From NCBI RefSeq assembly GCF_900104145.1, contig NZ_FNLB01000006.1, positions 889,001-953,000 on the forward strand: 64,000 nt of DNA, read 5' to 3'. Positions 24,153 to 32,632 of the stretch are shown piece after piece. Origin of the DNA: Pseudovibrio sp. Tun.PSC04-5.I4 (GTDB taxonomy: Bacteria > Pseudomonadota > Alphaproteobacteria > Rhizobiales > Stappiaceae). Every line of letters starts with the position of its first letter. The first letter of the stretch is position 1. Made by a program: the position numbers and the translations under genes. The notes beneath the pieces were generated by a model that saw only the letters and a list, made by a program, of their open reading frames with translations, did no database searches and was not told where the DNA came from.

Positions 24153-25403
24153 TTAGTTGAGGCCAATTTCGTCGAAGCTGATGAAAGGCAGCAGGTCGCC
24201 TTTTTCAATAACTGTGACATCCTCAGTCAGTTCAATAAAGCCGTCGGCGAACGTGAGAGAAGACAAAAGCGCAGATCCATCACTGTGGTATTTGCTGAGT
24301 GAAACGTGTCCATCGGCAAAAATACGTCTCCCACGTAGGAACTCACGGCGTCCTTGTTTTCTGTTTTTTATCTCAAAACCAGCAGGGATGAACTGGCGTT
24401 GTGCAGGTTTGAACTCTGATCCCGCCAAAGCCTCAATAAGCGGACGGGCAAGGAATGCAAAGGCCACGGTTGCGGCAACTGGGTTGCCCGGCAAACCAAT
24501 AAACACACAGCTTGGTAGCTCCCCAACCATAAACGGACGCCCCGGCTTAACAGCCAAATGCCAGAATGTTGTTTTGCCAAGCTTCGCCAGCGTCGCTGAG
24601 ACAAAATCTTTATCACCACCACCAGCACCGCCAGATGTTAAAATAACATCACACTGCTTAGAAGCACGATCTAAGGCGTCTTCAACAACATCACGTTTAT
24701 CCGCCAATATGCCGAGATCAATCAGATCCACCGGTAAATTAGCAAGCATGCCCCGCAAAAGAAAATGGTTGGCATCAAAAATCTGTCCGTCTTGTCGCTC
24801 TGTTCCAGGGCGGAGCAACTCGTTTCCAGTTGAAAAAACACCGATTTTGAGTGGCTTGTAGGTCTTGATTGCTCCAAGTCCAATGGACGCGATTGCAGCA
24901 ACATCCTGCGGACGAAGAGTGGTACCGGCAGCAACGATTGGTGTGCCCTTGGTCTGATCCTCGCCTTTGCGGCGAATATTACAGCCTGAGGAGTAGCTTT
25001 TGGAAAGCGTAACACGCCGTTTACCTTCGCCAGCCTCCTCTATGCAGTCCTCTTGTGGAACCACAAAATCAGCCCCTACCGGAGTTGGAGCTCCAGTGAA
25101 AATACGAGCCGCTTCGCCCGGCTTCAACGCGCGCTCCGGTACAGACCCTGCAAAGATTTCCATCACAACCGGAAAGGTGGCCTCAGTATCTTCAGCAGAG
25201 CGGGGATAAACAGCATATCCATCCATAGCAGAGTTATCGAGCGGCGGGAGATCTCCTGTGGCAATGACATCCTTTGCGAGGACACGGCCATAAGCCTCAT
25301 AAAGCGAGATCTCCTCAGTGCCAACTTTACAGGCAGCAAGTCCGCGAAGATGGCAAAGAGCTTCGTCAAAAGTAAGAAGAGGAGTTTTCGGGGTCATGCT
25401 CAT
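24153..25403 (-). CDS. moeA: Molybdopterin molybdotransferase MoeA
   Basis: Inserts molybdenum into adenylated molybdopterin. About 416 residues. It has the N-terminal PLLTFDEALCHL, SAMDGYAV (conserved DNSAMDGYA, near 50), FTGAPTPVGADFVVPQED, the catalytic-domain segments GVFSTGNELLRPG, LTSGGAGGGDKDF and WHLAVKPGRPFMVG, then FIGLPGNPVA. The start is ATG 25403 or ATG 25397; the frame is open to 25487 but the first residues there are not family-like. It lies 115 bases downstream of mobA and is probably co-transcribed. Confidence 0.94.
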   Translation of the reverse strand: MSMTPKTPLLTFDEALCHLRGLAACKVGTEEISLYEAYGRVLAKDVIATGDLPPLDNSAMDGYAVYPRSAEDTEATFPVVMEIFAGSVPERALKPGEAARIFTGAPTPVGADFVVPQEDCIEEAGEGKRRVTLSKSYSSGCNIRRKGEDQTKGTPIVAAGTTLRPQDVAAIASIGLGAIKTYKPLKIGVFSTGNELLRPGTERQDGQIFDANHFLLRGMLANLPVDLIDLGILADKRDVVEDALDRASKQCDVILTSGGAGGGDKDFVSATLAKLGKTTFWHLAVKPGRPFMVGELPSCVFIGLPGNPVAATVAFAFLARPLIEALAGSEFKPAQRQFIPAGFEIKNRKQGRREFLRGRRIFADGHVSLSKYHSDGSALLSSLTFADGFIELTEDVTVIEKGDLLPFISFDEIGLN

Positions 25404-25518
25404 TCCAGAACGGCAAGGGGGTCTACTGTCTTTATTCACTAAGATGGTCAAAGAGGATTTGGGAAAAATCAAAGATCTCACAGTCACCTAGCGTTTTCCC
25501 AAACGACTGTAAAGAAAT

Positions 25519-26139
25519 CTAGGAAATGTGTGCAAGGGCCACCGGAATATCCTCAGGGCTGTTTATGTTAAAGAACGGATCAAGCCCACCTTGGACCTCA
25601 AATTCGATAATCTTTGGCGGGTAACTTTCAAAAAAACCGCGAAGGCTGCGACCTCCATCAAGAAGATAAGTCTTCAACGGATCAGCCAGAGCAACAGGCC
25701 ACAGCCCGAATGTGTAGTGATCTCGCCCTGCGCTGGAACAAATGACCGGGTTAGGCAAGGCATCCTCAGCGTGTGCTTTGAGTGTGCCTGCAAGATCTTC
25801 AGGGAAAAACGGCGTATCCACTGCTGCTGTCATCACCCAGTGAGCGTCTTTCTCATTCTCCTGTGCCCAACAAAGAGCTGAATGAACGCCAGCTAATGGG
25901 CCAAGATGCCCACTCAGTTTGTCGGCAAGTAACGGAAGTTGAAGGCCCTCATGAAGGTCTCCAGGTTCATTCACACTCACGACGATCTGATGCAACTGGC
26001 TTTGAAGTCGAGTTACAACACGTTCCAGCAACGCGCTGCCCTCAAGCTCGATCAGCGCTTTGTCAGCGCCGCCCATGCGTCGCGATTTCCCACCGCAAAG
26101 AATGCAGCCAATAATGTCAGAGGTATCAGCGCTCATCAT
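25519..26139 (-). CDS. mobA: Molybdenum cofactor guanylyltransferase MobA
   Basis: Transfers GMP to Mo-molybdopterin, making the guanine dinucleotide form used by DMSO-reductase-family enzymes. About 206 residues. The nucleotide-binding motif ILCGGKSRRMGGADKALIEL lies near the N-terminus (about 10-29), VMTAAVDTPFFP near 98 holds the metal-binding Asp, and a C-terminal PFFNINSPEDI matches the family end. The frame is open to 26268. ATG 26139 (or 26136) is chosen because AGGTAG lies about 9 bases upstream and the family motif starts soon after. Confidence 0.9.
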   Translation of the reverse strand: MMSADTSDIIGCILCGGKSRRMGGADKALIELEGSALLERVVTRLQSQLHQIVVSVNEPGDLHEGLQLPLLADKLSGHLGPLAGVHSALCWAQENEKDAHWVMTAAVDTPFFPEDLAGTLKAHAEDALPNPVICSSAGRDHYTFGLWPVALADPLKTYLLDGGRSLRGFFESYPPKIIEFEVQGGLDPFFNINSPEDIPVALAHIS

Positions 26140-26262
26140 CAAGTATCTACCTGCAAAATCAAAACGAGTTTGGCGAGTTTTACTGGAATATGAGGAGGAG
26201 CGATAGAACAGTGTTGCAACTGCAACCCGCTTATTGGGGAGGAAAAACCAAGCACTAGAATC

Positions 26263-26312
26263 AAGCACACTCCCAAAGGCAATGGGGAGGAGAATTGCCT
26301 TTGGGAGTGCTT
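26263..26312. promoter_or_regulatory. Long inverted repeat downstream of the BLUF gene
   Basis: A perfect 15-bp stem, ACTCCCAAAGGCAAT (26269-26283) / ATTGCCTTTGGGAGT (26294-26308), with AAGC/GCTT extending it after a 2-base bulge. It is 46 bases past the BLUF stop, and the minus strand then reaches GGTTTTT. Probably the BLUF terminator. Confidence 0.6.
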
Positions 26313-26358
26313 GGGAAAGGTGGCCAAAACCACCTTGGGGAGCTCAAATTGCGGAAAA

Positions 26359-26817
26359 TCACATAAGGGCAACACGGTTGGTCAGATTGCTTTCGCTCAT
26401 GCTCATGGAGAGCAGCAGCAAAAGCTCCATAACTTCCTCGCTACATGTCCTGTCTGGGTGAGCCAGCAGGCTGCCAATGAATTTGGGATACTGCTTGCCT
26501 GCATCATCGCGCAGATCGCAGAAGTGCATCCAGCAGCTGTGGAACAGTCTGTAATCCTGCTTCTGATTGGAAAGAACTGTCAGGTCGGAGTGGCGCTTGT
26601 CCTCTAGCACACACTCAAAGGTACGCTTTACTGAAGGCCAGGGGCCTTCCAGTAGCTGAAATACATGGGTGTCCGTGAGGATAAGAGCGCCTGTCACGCC
26701 TGCCATGGAGTTGATGCGTCTAATACGGCTCAGGGACCGCTCAACTTCATCATCAAGGCTATAACGAAGTGCAGGCCAATGAATGCGGCTGCGATAACAT
26801 AATTGCGTAACACTCAT
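26359..26817 (-). CDS. BLUF-domain blue-light photoreceptor
   Basis: A 152-residue protein with a single BLUF (FAD-binding) domain and about 50 further residues. The key photochemical residues align with AppA-type BLUF domains: the flavin-contacting Tyr in QLCYRSRI (about residue 8), Asn in RRINSMAGVTGALIL (about 35), Gln in HVFQLLEG (about 54), RH in EDKRHSDL and the Trp/Met segment SCWMHF near 94. It should therefore bind FAD and respond to blue light. No output domain is fused, so it must act through a partner, as short BLUF proteins do. A GGAGGAG site precedes ATG 26817. The flanking genes are unrelated. Confidence 0.9.
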   Translation of the reverse strand: MSVTQLCYRSRIHWPALRYSLDDEVERSLSRIRRINSMAGVTGALILTDTHVFQLLEGPWPSVKRTFECVLEDKRHSDLTVLSNQKQDYRLFHSCWMHFCDLRDDAGKQYPKFIGSLLAHPDRTCSEEVMELLLLLSMSMSESNLTNRVALM

Positions 26818-26919
26818 TGTCAGCTCCTCCAGTTCATGGAAGCCTGACAGAAAATTCTTCTAAAATTGTAAAATACAACGTTTAAAACATTGATATGTAT
26901 ATATGTTTTCCTAAATAGA

Positions 26920-26946
26920 ATAAGCGGAACACATGGTTCCGCTTAT
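26920..26946 (-). terminator. Terminator-like hairpin after cpdB
   Basis: A perfect 11-bp stem, ATAAGCGGAAC / GTTCCGCTTAT, with a 5-base loop. The minus-strand tail (TCTATTTAGG) is only moderately T-rich. Confidence 0.6.
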
Positions 26947-26971
26947 CCAAAATCAACTAAGGTGCTGAAGC

Positions 26972-28951
26972 TTAAAGTGTAATGCGGTACACTGCAAAGC
27001 CGTCTTTACCTTCGCCAGCGGCTTCAATCTGAACAGCTTTAACATCTTCGATGTGCTTTTCAGCAGCAGGACCAGTTTCAAACAGAACCGTTGTGTCTGG
27101 AACAGCCTTGAACTTCCAGTTTGCGTCCGCTGAAGGGTTAATGGTGCCCTGATCAAGAATGTAGCGAACAATCACGTCACGGTTTGTATCCGGGCCAACA
27201 AAGATGATCACATCGTCGTTGATACCAGGGAAATGACCACCACCGCCTGCGCGGTAGTTATTGGTCGCGACCACAAACTTCTGATCCATATCGATTGGCT
27301 TGCCTTCAAACTGAAGGTTCACAATACGTTTTGCATCAGGATGGGCCACCTTACCTTTGCCATCATACTTGGAAGGCTGGGTTAGGTCGATCTCGTAGGT
27401 TACGCCGTCCATAACGTCGAAGTTGTAAGACCGGAACTCTGGATCCAGAAGGAGCTGATCTTTTTTGCCTGCTTCGATCTGGTTGAACATGCCAGCAGAC
27501 CGTTCAAGCCATTCCTTCACATCGCTGCCGGTGATCAACACAGCGCGTGTTGTGTTCGGGTAAAGGTAAAGGTCAGCTACGTTTTTAATGGCGATATCAC
27601 CAGTCGGGACGTCGGTGTAATAGTCAGCACCACCACGACCACCAGCTTTAAAGGGAGCAGCAGCAGAAAGAACCGGCAGGCTTGCCCATTCAGTATCCTT
27701 GAGCATTTCCTTGGTGTACCAGGTCTGCGCTATGGAAACGATCTGTACTGATGGATCATCGGCAACCAGCGCAAAGTAGGAATGCAACGGAGCAGAGGTC
27801 TTGCCAACCGCACGGCGCACATAAGACAGGGTCTTTTTGTGATCTTCTTCTACGGCGGCCATCACGTCTTCATCGTTGGAAACGAGCGGTATCTTCTTGC
27901 GGCCTTCTTTGCGGTAGATGGACGGAACGTCAGTGGTGAAGTTGGCAATGCGCCAGCCATTGTTACCATCGCGCTCAATCATCAGGTCGATCACACCCAG
28001 ATGTGAACCCCAGAAACCACCCATTGCAGCAGGTTTGCCCTGCAACGTGCCTTTAACAGCATCCACACCCGGAATGCCTTCAAAGTCAGGACCGGGGAAG
28101 ACTTGGTGCTGGTGACCCGTGAACAAAGCATCAATGCCGTCCACACCAGCGATATGAAGTGCAGTGTTAGCTGAACCATCCTCATGAGAGCCGCCAGCAA
28201 TACCACCATGAACCAGCGCGATGATGAGATCACATCCGCGCTCTTTCATTTCTGGAACCCATGAGCGAGCTGCATCAACCATGTCACGCGTGCTTGCTTT
28301 GCCAACAAGGTGACGGGAATCCCAGTTCATAATCATTGGCGGAACAAAACCAACAAAACCAACCTTGATGGTGTGCTCAACGCCGCCGCCATCTTTGATC
28401 TTCTTTTCAACGATCGTGTAAGGCTTCAGGAACAGGTCATCTTTACGGCCAGTGGAGGCAAGAGAGGTACCTTTGGCAACGTTGGAAGAGACAACCGGGA
28501 AGTTCGCGCCGGAAAGAACCTTCATCATGAAGTCCAGACCGTAGTTGAATTCGTGGTTGCCTAATGTGCCGGCATCGTAACCAAGTACGTTCATGCCCTT
28601 GATAACCGGGTGCACATCACCGTCTTGCATGCCGCGCTCATAGGCGATGTAATCACCCATTGGATTGCCCTGCAGGAAGTCACCATTGTCTACCAGCATG
28701 GAGTTGGTGGCTTCAGCGCGCAGCTTTTTGATGATGGACGCAGTCCGGGCAAGGCCAGCTGTATCCATAGGACGATCAGCGTAGTAATCGTATGGTGCAA
28801 CGTGAACGTGAAGATCCGTTGTTTCCATCAAGCGCAGGTGCGCTGTGTTCTCTTTAGCAAGAACGGAATACGGATGTACCATGACAATGGCACCAGTAGC
28901 TGCCATGCCGCCGAGTACACTACGACGATTCATCAAAATAGGATTAGACAC
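26972..28951 (-). CDS. cpdB: 2',3'-cyclic-nucleotide 2'-phosphodiesterase/3'-nucleotidase CpdB
   Basis: Periplasmic bifunctional metallophosphoesterase that salvages nucleotides and phosphate from outside the cell. 659 residues, the usual CpdB size. The N-terminal twin-arginine-like signal NRRSVLGGMAATGAIVMV is followed by the metallophosphatase domain with METTDLHVHVAPYDYY near 43, VDNGDFLQGNP near 93, GTLGNHEFNYG near 132 and LFTGHQHQVFPG near 280. The C-terminal 5'-nucleotidase domain has NTTRAVLITGSDVKEWLE and the base-binding NYRAGGGGHFPG. GTG 28951 is preferred because AGGGGG lies 6 bases upstream. Confidence 0.94.
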   Translation of the reverse strand: MSNPILMNRRSVLGGMAATGAIVMVHPYSVLAKENTAHLRLMETTDLHVHVAPYDYYADRPMDTAGLARTASIIKKLRAEATNSMLVDNGDFLQGNPMGDYIAYERGMQDGDVHPVIKGMNVLGYDAGTLGNHEFNYGLDFMMKVLSGANFPVVSSNVAKGTSLASTGRKDDLFLKPYTIVEKKIKDGGGVEHTIKVGFVGFVPPMIMNWDSRHLVGKASTRDMVDAARSWVPEMKERGCDLIIALVHGGIAGGSHEDGSANTALHIAGVDGIDALFTGHQHQVFPGPDFEGIPGVDAVKGTLQGKPAAMGGFWGSHLGVIDLMIERDGNNGWRIANFTTDVPSIYRKEGRKKIPLVSNDEDVMAAVEEDHKKTLSYVRRAVGKTSAPLHSYFALVADDPSVQIVSIAQTWYTKEMLKDTEWASLPVLSAAAPFKAGGRGGADYYTDVPTGDIAIKNVADLYLYPNTTRAVLITGSDVKEWLERSAGMFNQIEAGKKDQLLLDPEFRSYNFDVMDGVTYEIDLTQPSKYDGKGKVAHPDAKRIVNLQFEGKPIDMDQKFVVATNNYRAGGGGHFPGINDDVIIFVGPDTNRDVIVRYILDQGTINPSADANWKFKAVPDTTVLFETGPAAEKHIEDVKAVQIEAAGEGKDGFAVYRITL

Positions 28952-29476
28952 GATTGCCCCCTAGCCCGTGGAAGATGCAGAACAGTATTGTCAGCATGTA
29001 TTTCGCCCGACCCTCCTGCCTCTGTATGCAGCAGCAAGAGGTTTCTTTAGGCCTTTAAATACCATGCATTATTCGCAATTTGTTGGACTAATGTATCAGG
29101 AGTATGAAAGCAGTTCCCCAAAACGTAAGGTCGATCCCTTAACTGTGGAGCTAATACCCAGAAGATGTTAGGTTTTATTCGCGATGAAATATTTTTCGTA
29201 ATCCGCAAATATCTGTGAATTTATAGTGATGGGTTCAATTTTGCGTGAGCTCTCTTCAATAATTTAAAGTGATCATTTAACGCCAGCTTGTTATTGCGCA
29301 AAGGATTAAAGACAGCTCTGGTGAATTCTCTTGTTGCTCAATCTCTCTTGAGAGGTGTACCAAGTTGCAAAATAAAACACCGACAAAAGCTTGTACAAAA
29401 TAATAGCAGGCATATTTGTTTTAAAGATCATTTTCTCCCGAACTCTGTGATCCAGAGTTTCAGCAGGGTGTGCACG
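28952..29476. other. cpdB-apbC divergent intergenic region
   Basis: About 525 bases that should carry both promoters. The second half is AT-rich. The open frame that runs through 29288-29476 into apbC lacks family similarity and is not considered coding. No clear operator or RNA was seen. Confidence 0.35.
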
Positions 29477-30703
29477 ATGGACAACGGCAAATCAAAAGGC
29501 CTGTGGGGGCGCCTGACTGGCGGTCTTTCATCCAATAAAAAACAAGAGGACAACAAGAAGGCTATGACAGGGCTGACACAGGAACGCGTTCTTGAGGTGC
29601 TTAAACAGGTAAAATCACCTGATGGTAAAAGCAATATTGTTGATCAGGATCTAGTCGCAGACTTATTCGTCTCAGACGGGCGCGTCGTTTTCTCCATCAA
29701 GGTTCCTGCAGAAAGAGCATCTGAGCTTGAAGGTTTGAGACAGGCAGCTGAAAAAGTTGTTTCTATACTTCCAGAAGCTGAAACAGTTCTGGTTGCATTA
29801 ACGGCTGAAAAGCAGCCAGGCTCGCCCTCTGCAGCTCCAACCCCTGCTATGGCGAAAAAAACGCCACAGATGGGCGCTCCAAAACCAGCCAAGCTTGATG
29901 TTCCGGGCGTTCAGCACATTATCGCTGTCGCTTCGGGTAAAGGCGGTGTCGGCAAATCAACCACATCTGTCAATGTTGCCCTTGCGCTCTCTGCCATGGG
30001 CTTGAAGGTTGGCCTGCTGGATGCTGATATTTACGGCCCTTCCATTCCCAAACTGATGGGAGTTTCCGGTCAGCCAGAGGTTCTGGGAAATAAAATTATG
30101 AAGCCATTGGAAGCACATGGCATCAAGCTCATGTCCATGGGATTTTTGGTAGATGAAGAAACTGCCATGATCTGGCGTGGCCCAATGGTGGTTTCAGCTT
30201 TGAACCAGATGCTGCGTGAGGTTGCCTGGGGTGAGCTTGATGTTCTCATTGTCGACCTCCCACCTGGAACGGGCGATGTTCAACTTACAATGGCACAAAA
30301 AGTACCTCTGGCCGGTGCTCTCATAGTTTCAACACCTCAGGATCTGGCATTGCTAGATGCACGCCGTGGCATTGCTATGTTTGAGAAAGTTGCAATTCCT
30401 GTTTTGGGTGTGGTCGAAAACATGAGCCACTTCATTTGTCCCGATTGCGGTGGCAGACATGAAATCTTCGGCAATGGCGGCGCAAAAGCAGAAGCTAAGA
30501 AGATGGAAGTTCCATTCCTCGGAGAAGTACCGCTGACTATGGAAATTCGGGAGCAATCTGACACGGGTACACCGATCACCGTAAGTAATCCTGAAAGTGC
30601 TGTGTCAAAGGCCTATGGCTTAATTGCTGCAGGGCTGTGGCAAGGTGTGATCCAACCAAGTGGAGATGCTGCGCGCTCTGCCCCTCAGATTATCATCGAG
30701 TAG
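29477..30703 (+). CDS. apbC: Mrp/NBP35-type iron-sulfur carrier ATPase (ApbC)
   Basis: A cytosolic P-loop ATPase that carries and delivers [4Fe-4S] clusters to apoproteins. About 408 residues. The N-terminal MIP18-like domain (about 30-110: LTQERVLEVLKQVKSPDGKS...) is followed by a Pro/Ala linker and the Mrp domain with the deviant Walker A GKGGVGKSTTSVNVA near 155, LDADIYGPSIPKLMG, DLPPGTGDVQL, and the cluster-binding CPDCGG near 320. The frame opens at 29288, but ATG 29477 is where family similarity begins. Fe-S delivery suits nearby MoaA and class I fumarase, both Fe-S enzymes, though a direct link is inference. Confidence 0.94.
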   Translation: MDNGKSKGLWGRLTGGLSSNKKQEDNKKAMTGLTQERVLEVLKQVKSPDGKSNIVDQDLVADLFVSDGRVVFSIKVPAERASELEGLRQAAEKVVSILPEAETVLVALTAEKQPGSPSAAPTPAMAKKTPQMGAPKPAKLDVPGVQHIIAVASGKGGVGKSTTSVNVALALSAMGLKVGLLDADIYGPSIPKLMGVSGQPEVLGNKIMKPLEAHGIKLMSMGFLVDEETAMIWRGPMVVSALNQMLREVAWGELDVLIVDLPPGTGDVQLTMAQKVPLAGALIVSTPQDLALLDARRGIAMFEKVAIPVLGVVENMSHFICPDCGGRHEIFGNGGAKAEAKKMEVPFLGEVPLTMEIREQSDTGTPITVSNPESAVSKAYGLIAAGLWQGVIQPSGDAARSAPQIIIE

Positions 30704-30740
30704 ATCTAAAACCTCTGATATTTCAATGGAATTTTACTTA

Positions 30741-30775
30741 AGCGGCACAATGTCACCTCGTTGCATTGTGCCGCT
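30741..30775. terminator. Perfect 12-bp hairpin after apbC
   Basis: AGCGGCACAATG / CATTGTGCCGCT around an 11-base loop, 37 bases past the apbC stop. No T-run follows, so it may be a weak terminator or an mRNA end-protecting structure. Confidence 0.5.
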
Positions 30776-30884
30776 CGCTCTATAGTGGCTCCAATACCTA
30801 AGACAGTTATTACTCTCGCGTACTCCCAAGTACTCGACCTTGATACGTCTCATGGACCTCAACACAATCTGGAGCCTTAAGCAA

Positions 30885-31820
30885 ATGCTTGCCAAGGAGA
30901 ATGGCCGCGCAATCGTGGCTATGTTTCTTTCAACTGCGTTTTTCATGTTCAATGACGCCTTGCTGAAATATACCGCCCAAACCATGCCCCTCGGACAAAT
31001 TATTTTCCTCCGCGGTGTTGTCGCAACCTCCATTATGGCACTGTGGTGTTGGAGGTCTGGCGCATTTTTACAGGGACGCAAACTTCTCAATCCGGTTGTA
31101 TTTGGTCGGTCTATACTGGAGATTATTGGCTCCTTTATGTATTTGACTGCTCTCACACAAATGCCAATCGCCAATGCAACAGCGATGCTGCAGGCAATGC
31201 CTTTGGCTGTTACAGCTGGTGCCGCGATGATTTACGGTGAAGTTGTTGGCTGGAGACGGTGGTCCGCAATCGCAGTCGGCTTTGCAGGTGTTATGCTGAT
31301 CATTCGCCCAGGTATGGATGGGTTTGACGCATGGGCTTTGCTTGCTGTTGCAGCTGTTGTGTTTATGGCTCTGCGTGATTTGGTAACCAGATCCATGCCA
31401 AGGGGAATGCCGTCCTCTGGTGTTTGTTTTGTTGTTTGTGCCGCTGTTACGCTCATGGGCGCGGGAATGGGAGTAAACGAACACTGGATCGCAGTTGGTG
31501 CTGGCTACGTACTTCCGTTAGTAGGCTGCTCAGCCCTCCTGATCGGAGCATACTATTTCGCTATTGTCTCCACACGGGCAGGGGATATGAGCGTCGTTGC
31601 TCCTATGCGTTACACTGGATTGCTTTGGGCCACAGGCATCGGCGTCATAGTCTGGGGGCAAGTGCCAGATGCAATCACTATAACCGGTATGTTGGTCGTT
31701 GTTGGATCTGGCCTCTATACGGTTCATCGCGAGCGCATCAGGCAAAAACAGATCGCAGCGGTTGGACTTCAAACGGAGACACCGACCACACTACAAGATG
31801 CCTTGGCACTGGCCGAATAA
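30885..31820 (+). CDS. DMT-superfamily (EamA) transporter
   Basis: About 311 residues with ten predicted helices in two EamA repeats. Repeat 1 includes FLSTAFFMFNDALLKYTA, FLRGVVAT and LTQMPIANATAMLQAMPLAV; repeat 2 ends with MSVVAPMRYTGLLWATGIGV and a final helix. EamA carriers export amino acids or metabolites, and the substrate is unknown. Several starts are possible: TTG 30840, ATG 30852 or ATG 30885. The last has GGAG about 10 bases upstream and places the first helix at the N-terminus. Confidence 0.88.
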   Translation: MLAKENGRAIVAMFLSTAFFMFNDALLKYTAQTMPLGQIIFLRGVVATSIMALWCWRSGAFLQGRKLLNPVVFGRSILEIIGSFMYLTALTQMPIANATAMLQAMPLAVTAGAAMIYGEVVGWRRWSAIAVGFAGVMLIIRPGMDGFDAWALLAVAAVVFMALRDLVTRSMPRGMPSSGVCFVVCAAVTLMGAGMGVNEHWIAVGAGYVLPLVGCSALLIGAYYFAIVSTRAGDMSVVAPMRYTGLLWATGIGVIVWGQVPDAITITGMLVVVGSGLYTVHRERIRQKQIAAVGLQTETPTTLQDALALAE

Positions 31821-32384
31821 TCCATAAAACACAGAGGGCAGAGATCTTGGAGCTCTGTCCTGAACCTACCCAACAAATTTCAGGTGTGTGTTGGTTCAAA
31901 ACGACCTTTCCAGACCGACAAACTGTTGCCAAGAGATGCAAATCAATTTGATTGCTGAGAAACTCCGAGCGTCAATCAGAAGCACAAAGTGTTTTTCTCC
32001 CAAACTCAATTTGGGTCGTAGCAACAGGAGTTTTCCTGTTTGAAGTGCTATCTCTCCTCTGCACTCAATCGAATCACCACTTGATGAGTTACCATCATAT
32101 TTTACACCGTTAAAAATACCAATTATTCACTAAGGTTAACAAAAGGTTTTATGTTTAATCTTCATTTTATCAATTAAAAGAATTAATAATATCAATTGGT
32201 TGAATGAATCACGTGAAGAATGCAACTGATGCAGGCGCGCCGTTGGCATGTTTAAACAAAGAAACTCTAGTAAATGTAAATTCATAGACAAATTTGATTC
32301 ATAAATTGGCAAGAACTGCGGACATAACTTGCACTAGTCCCGATGAGGGCTGGGGTTTCTAGGGTTCAAAACGGAGTTTAAAAC
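31821..32384. other. Intergenic region before the Flp pilin gene
   Basis: About 560 bases with no credible gene. A 9-bp inverted repeat at 31835-31861 (AGGGCAGAG / CTCTGTCCT) may end the transporter transcript. From about 32090 the DNA is very AT-rich and probably contains the pilin promoter. Confidence 0.4.
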
Positions 32385-32552
32385 ATGTTCGCTAAGTTTT
32401 TTAAAGACGAGTCAGGCGCAACCGCAATCGAATACGGTATTCTGGCTGCTCTGATCGCAGTCGCTATTATTACCACAGTAGGTTTTGTCGGCGATGAGCT
32501 GGTCCTCGTATTTGTAGAAGTGCAAGAGGCACTTGCAGGTTTAACGCCATAA
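32385..32552 (+). CDS. Flp/Fap-type IVb pilin prepilin
   Basis: A 55-residue protein. The N-terminus MFAKFFKDESGATAIEYGIL carries the type IVb prepilin processing site (Gly11/Ala12) and the invariant Glu five residues on, followed by the hydrophobic stalk AALIAVAIITTVGFVG. After TadV/CpaA-type cleavage it would form the Flp pilus used in surface adhesion. ACGGAG lies about 9 bases upstream of ATG 32385. It stands alone, with its own strong terminator and no tad/cpa genes in the window, so the assembly machinery must be elsewhere. Confidence 0.88.
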   Translation: MFAKFFKDESGATAIEYGILAALIAVAIITTVGFVGDELVLVFVEVQEALAGLTP

Positions 32553-32560
32553 ATAAAAAA

Positions 32561-32596
32561 AACCCCAGCTGCAGAGCAGCTGGGGTTCTCTTTTTT
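32561..32596 (+). terminator. Strong terminator after the Flp pilin gene
   Basis: A perfect 12-bp stem AACCCCAGCTGC / GCAGCTGGGGTT with an AGA loop, followed by CTC and six T. A strong terminator suits a highly expressed small structural gene. Confidence 0.9.
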
Positions 32597-32632
32597 GATT
32601 ACGATAAACAAATTACCTATGCACCATCAAAA

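Noticed and set aside
29288..29476. 63-residue N-terminal extension of ApbC
   Set aside because: The extension is not family-like and carries no clear targeting signal; ATG 29477 begins the conserved protein.
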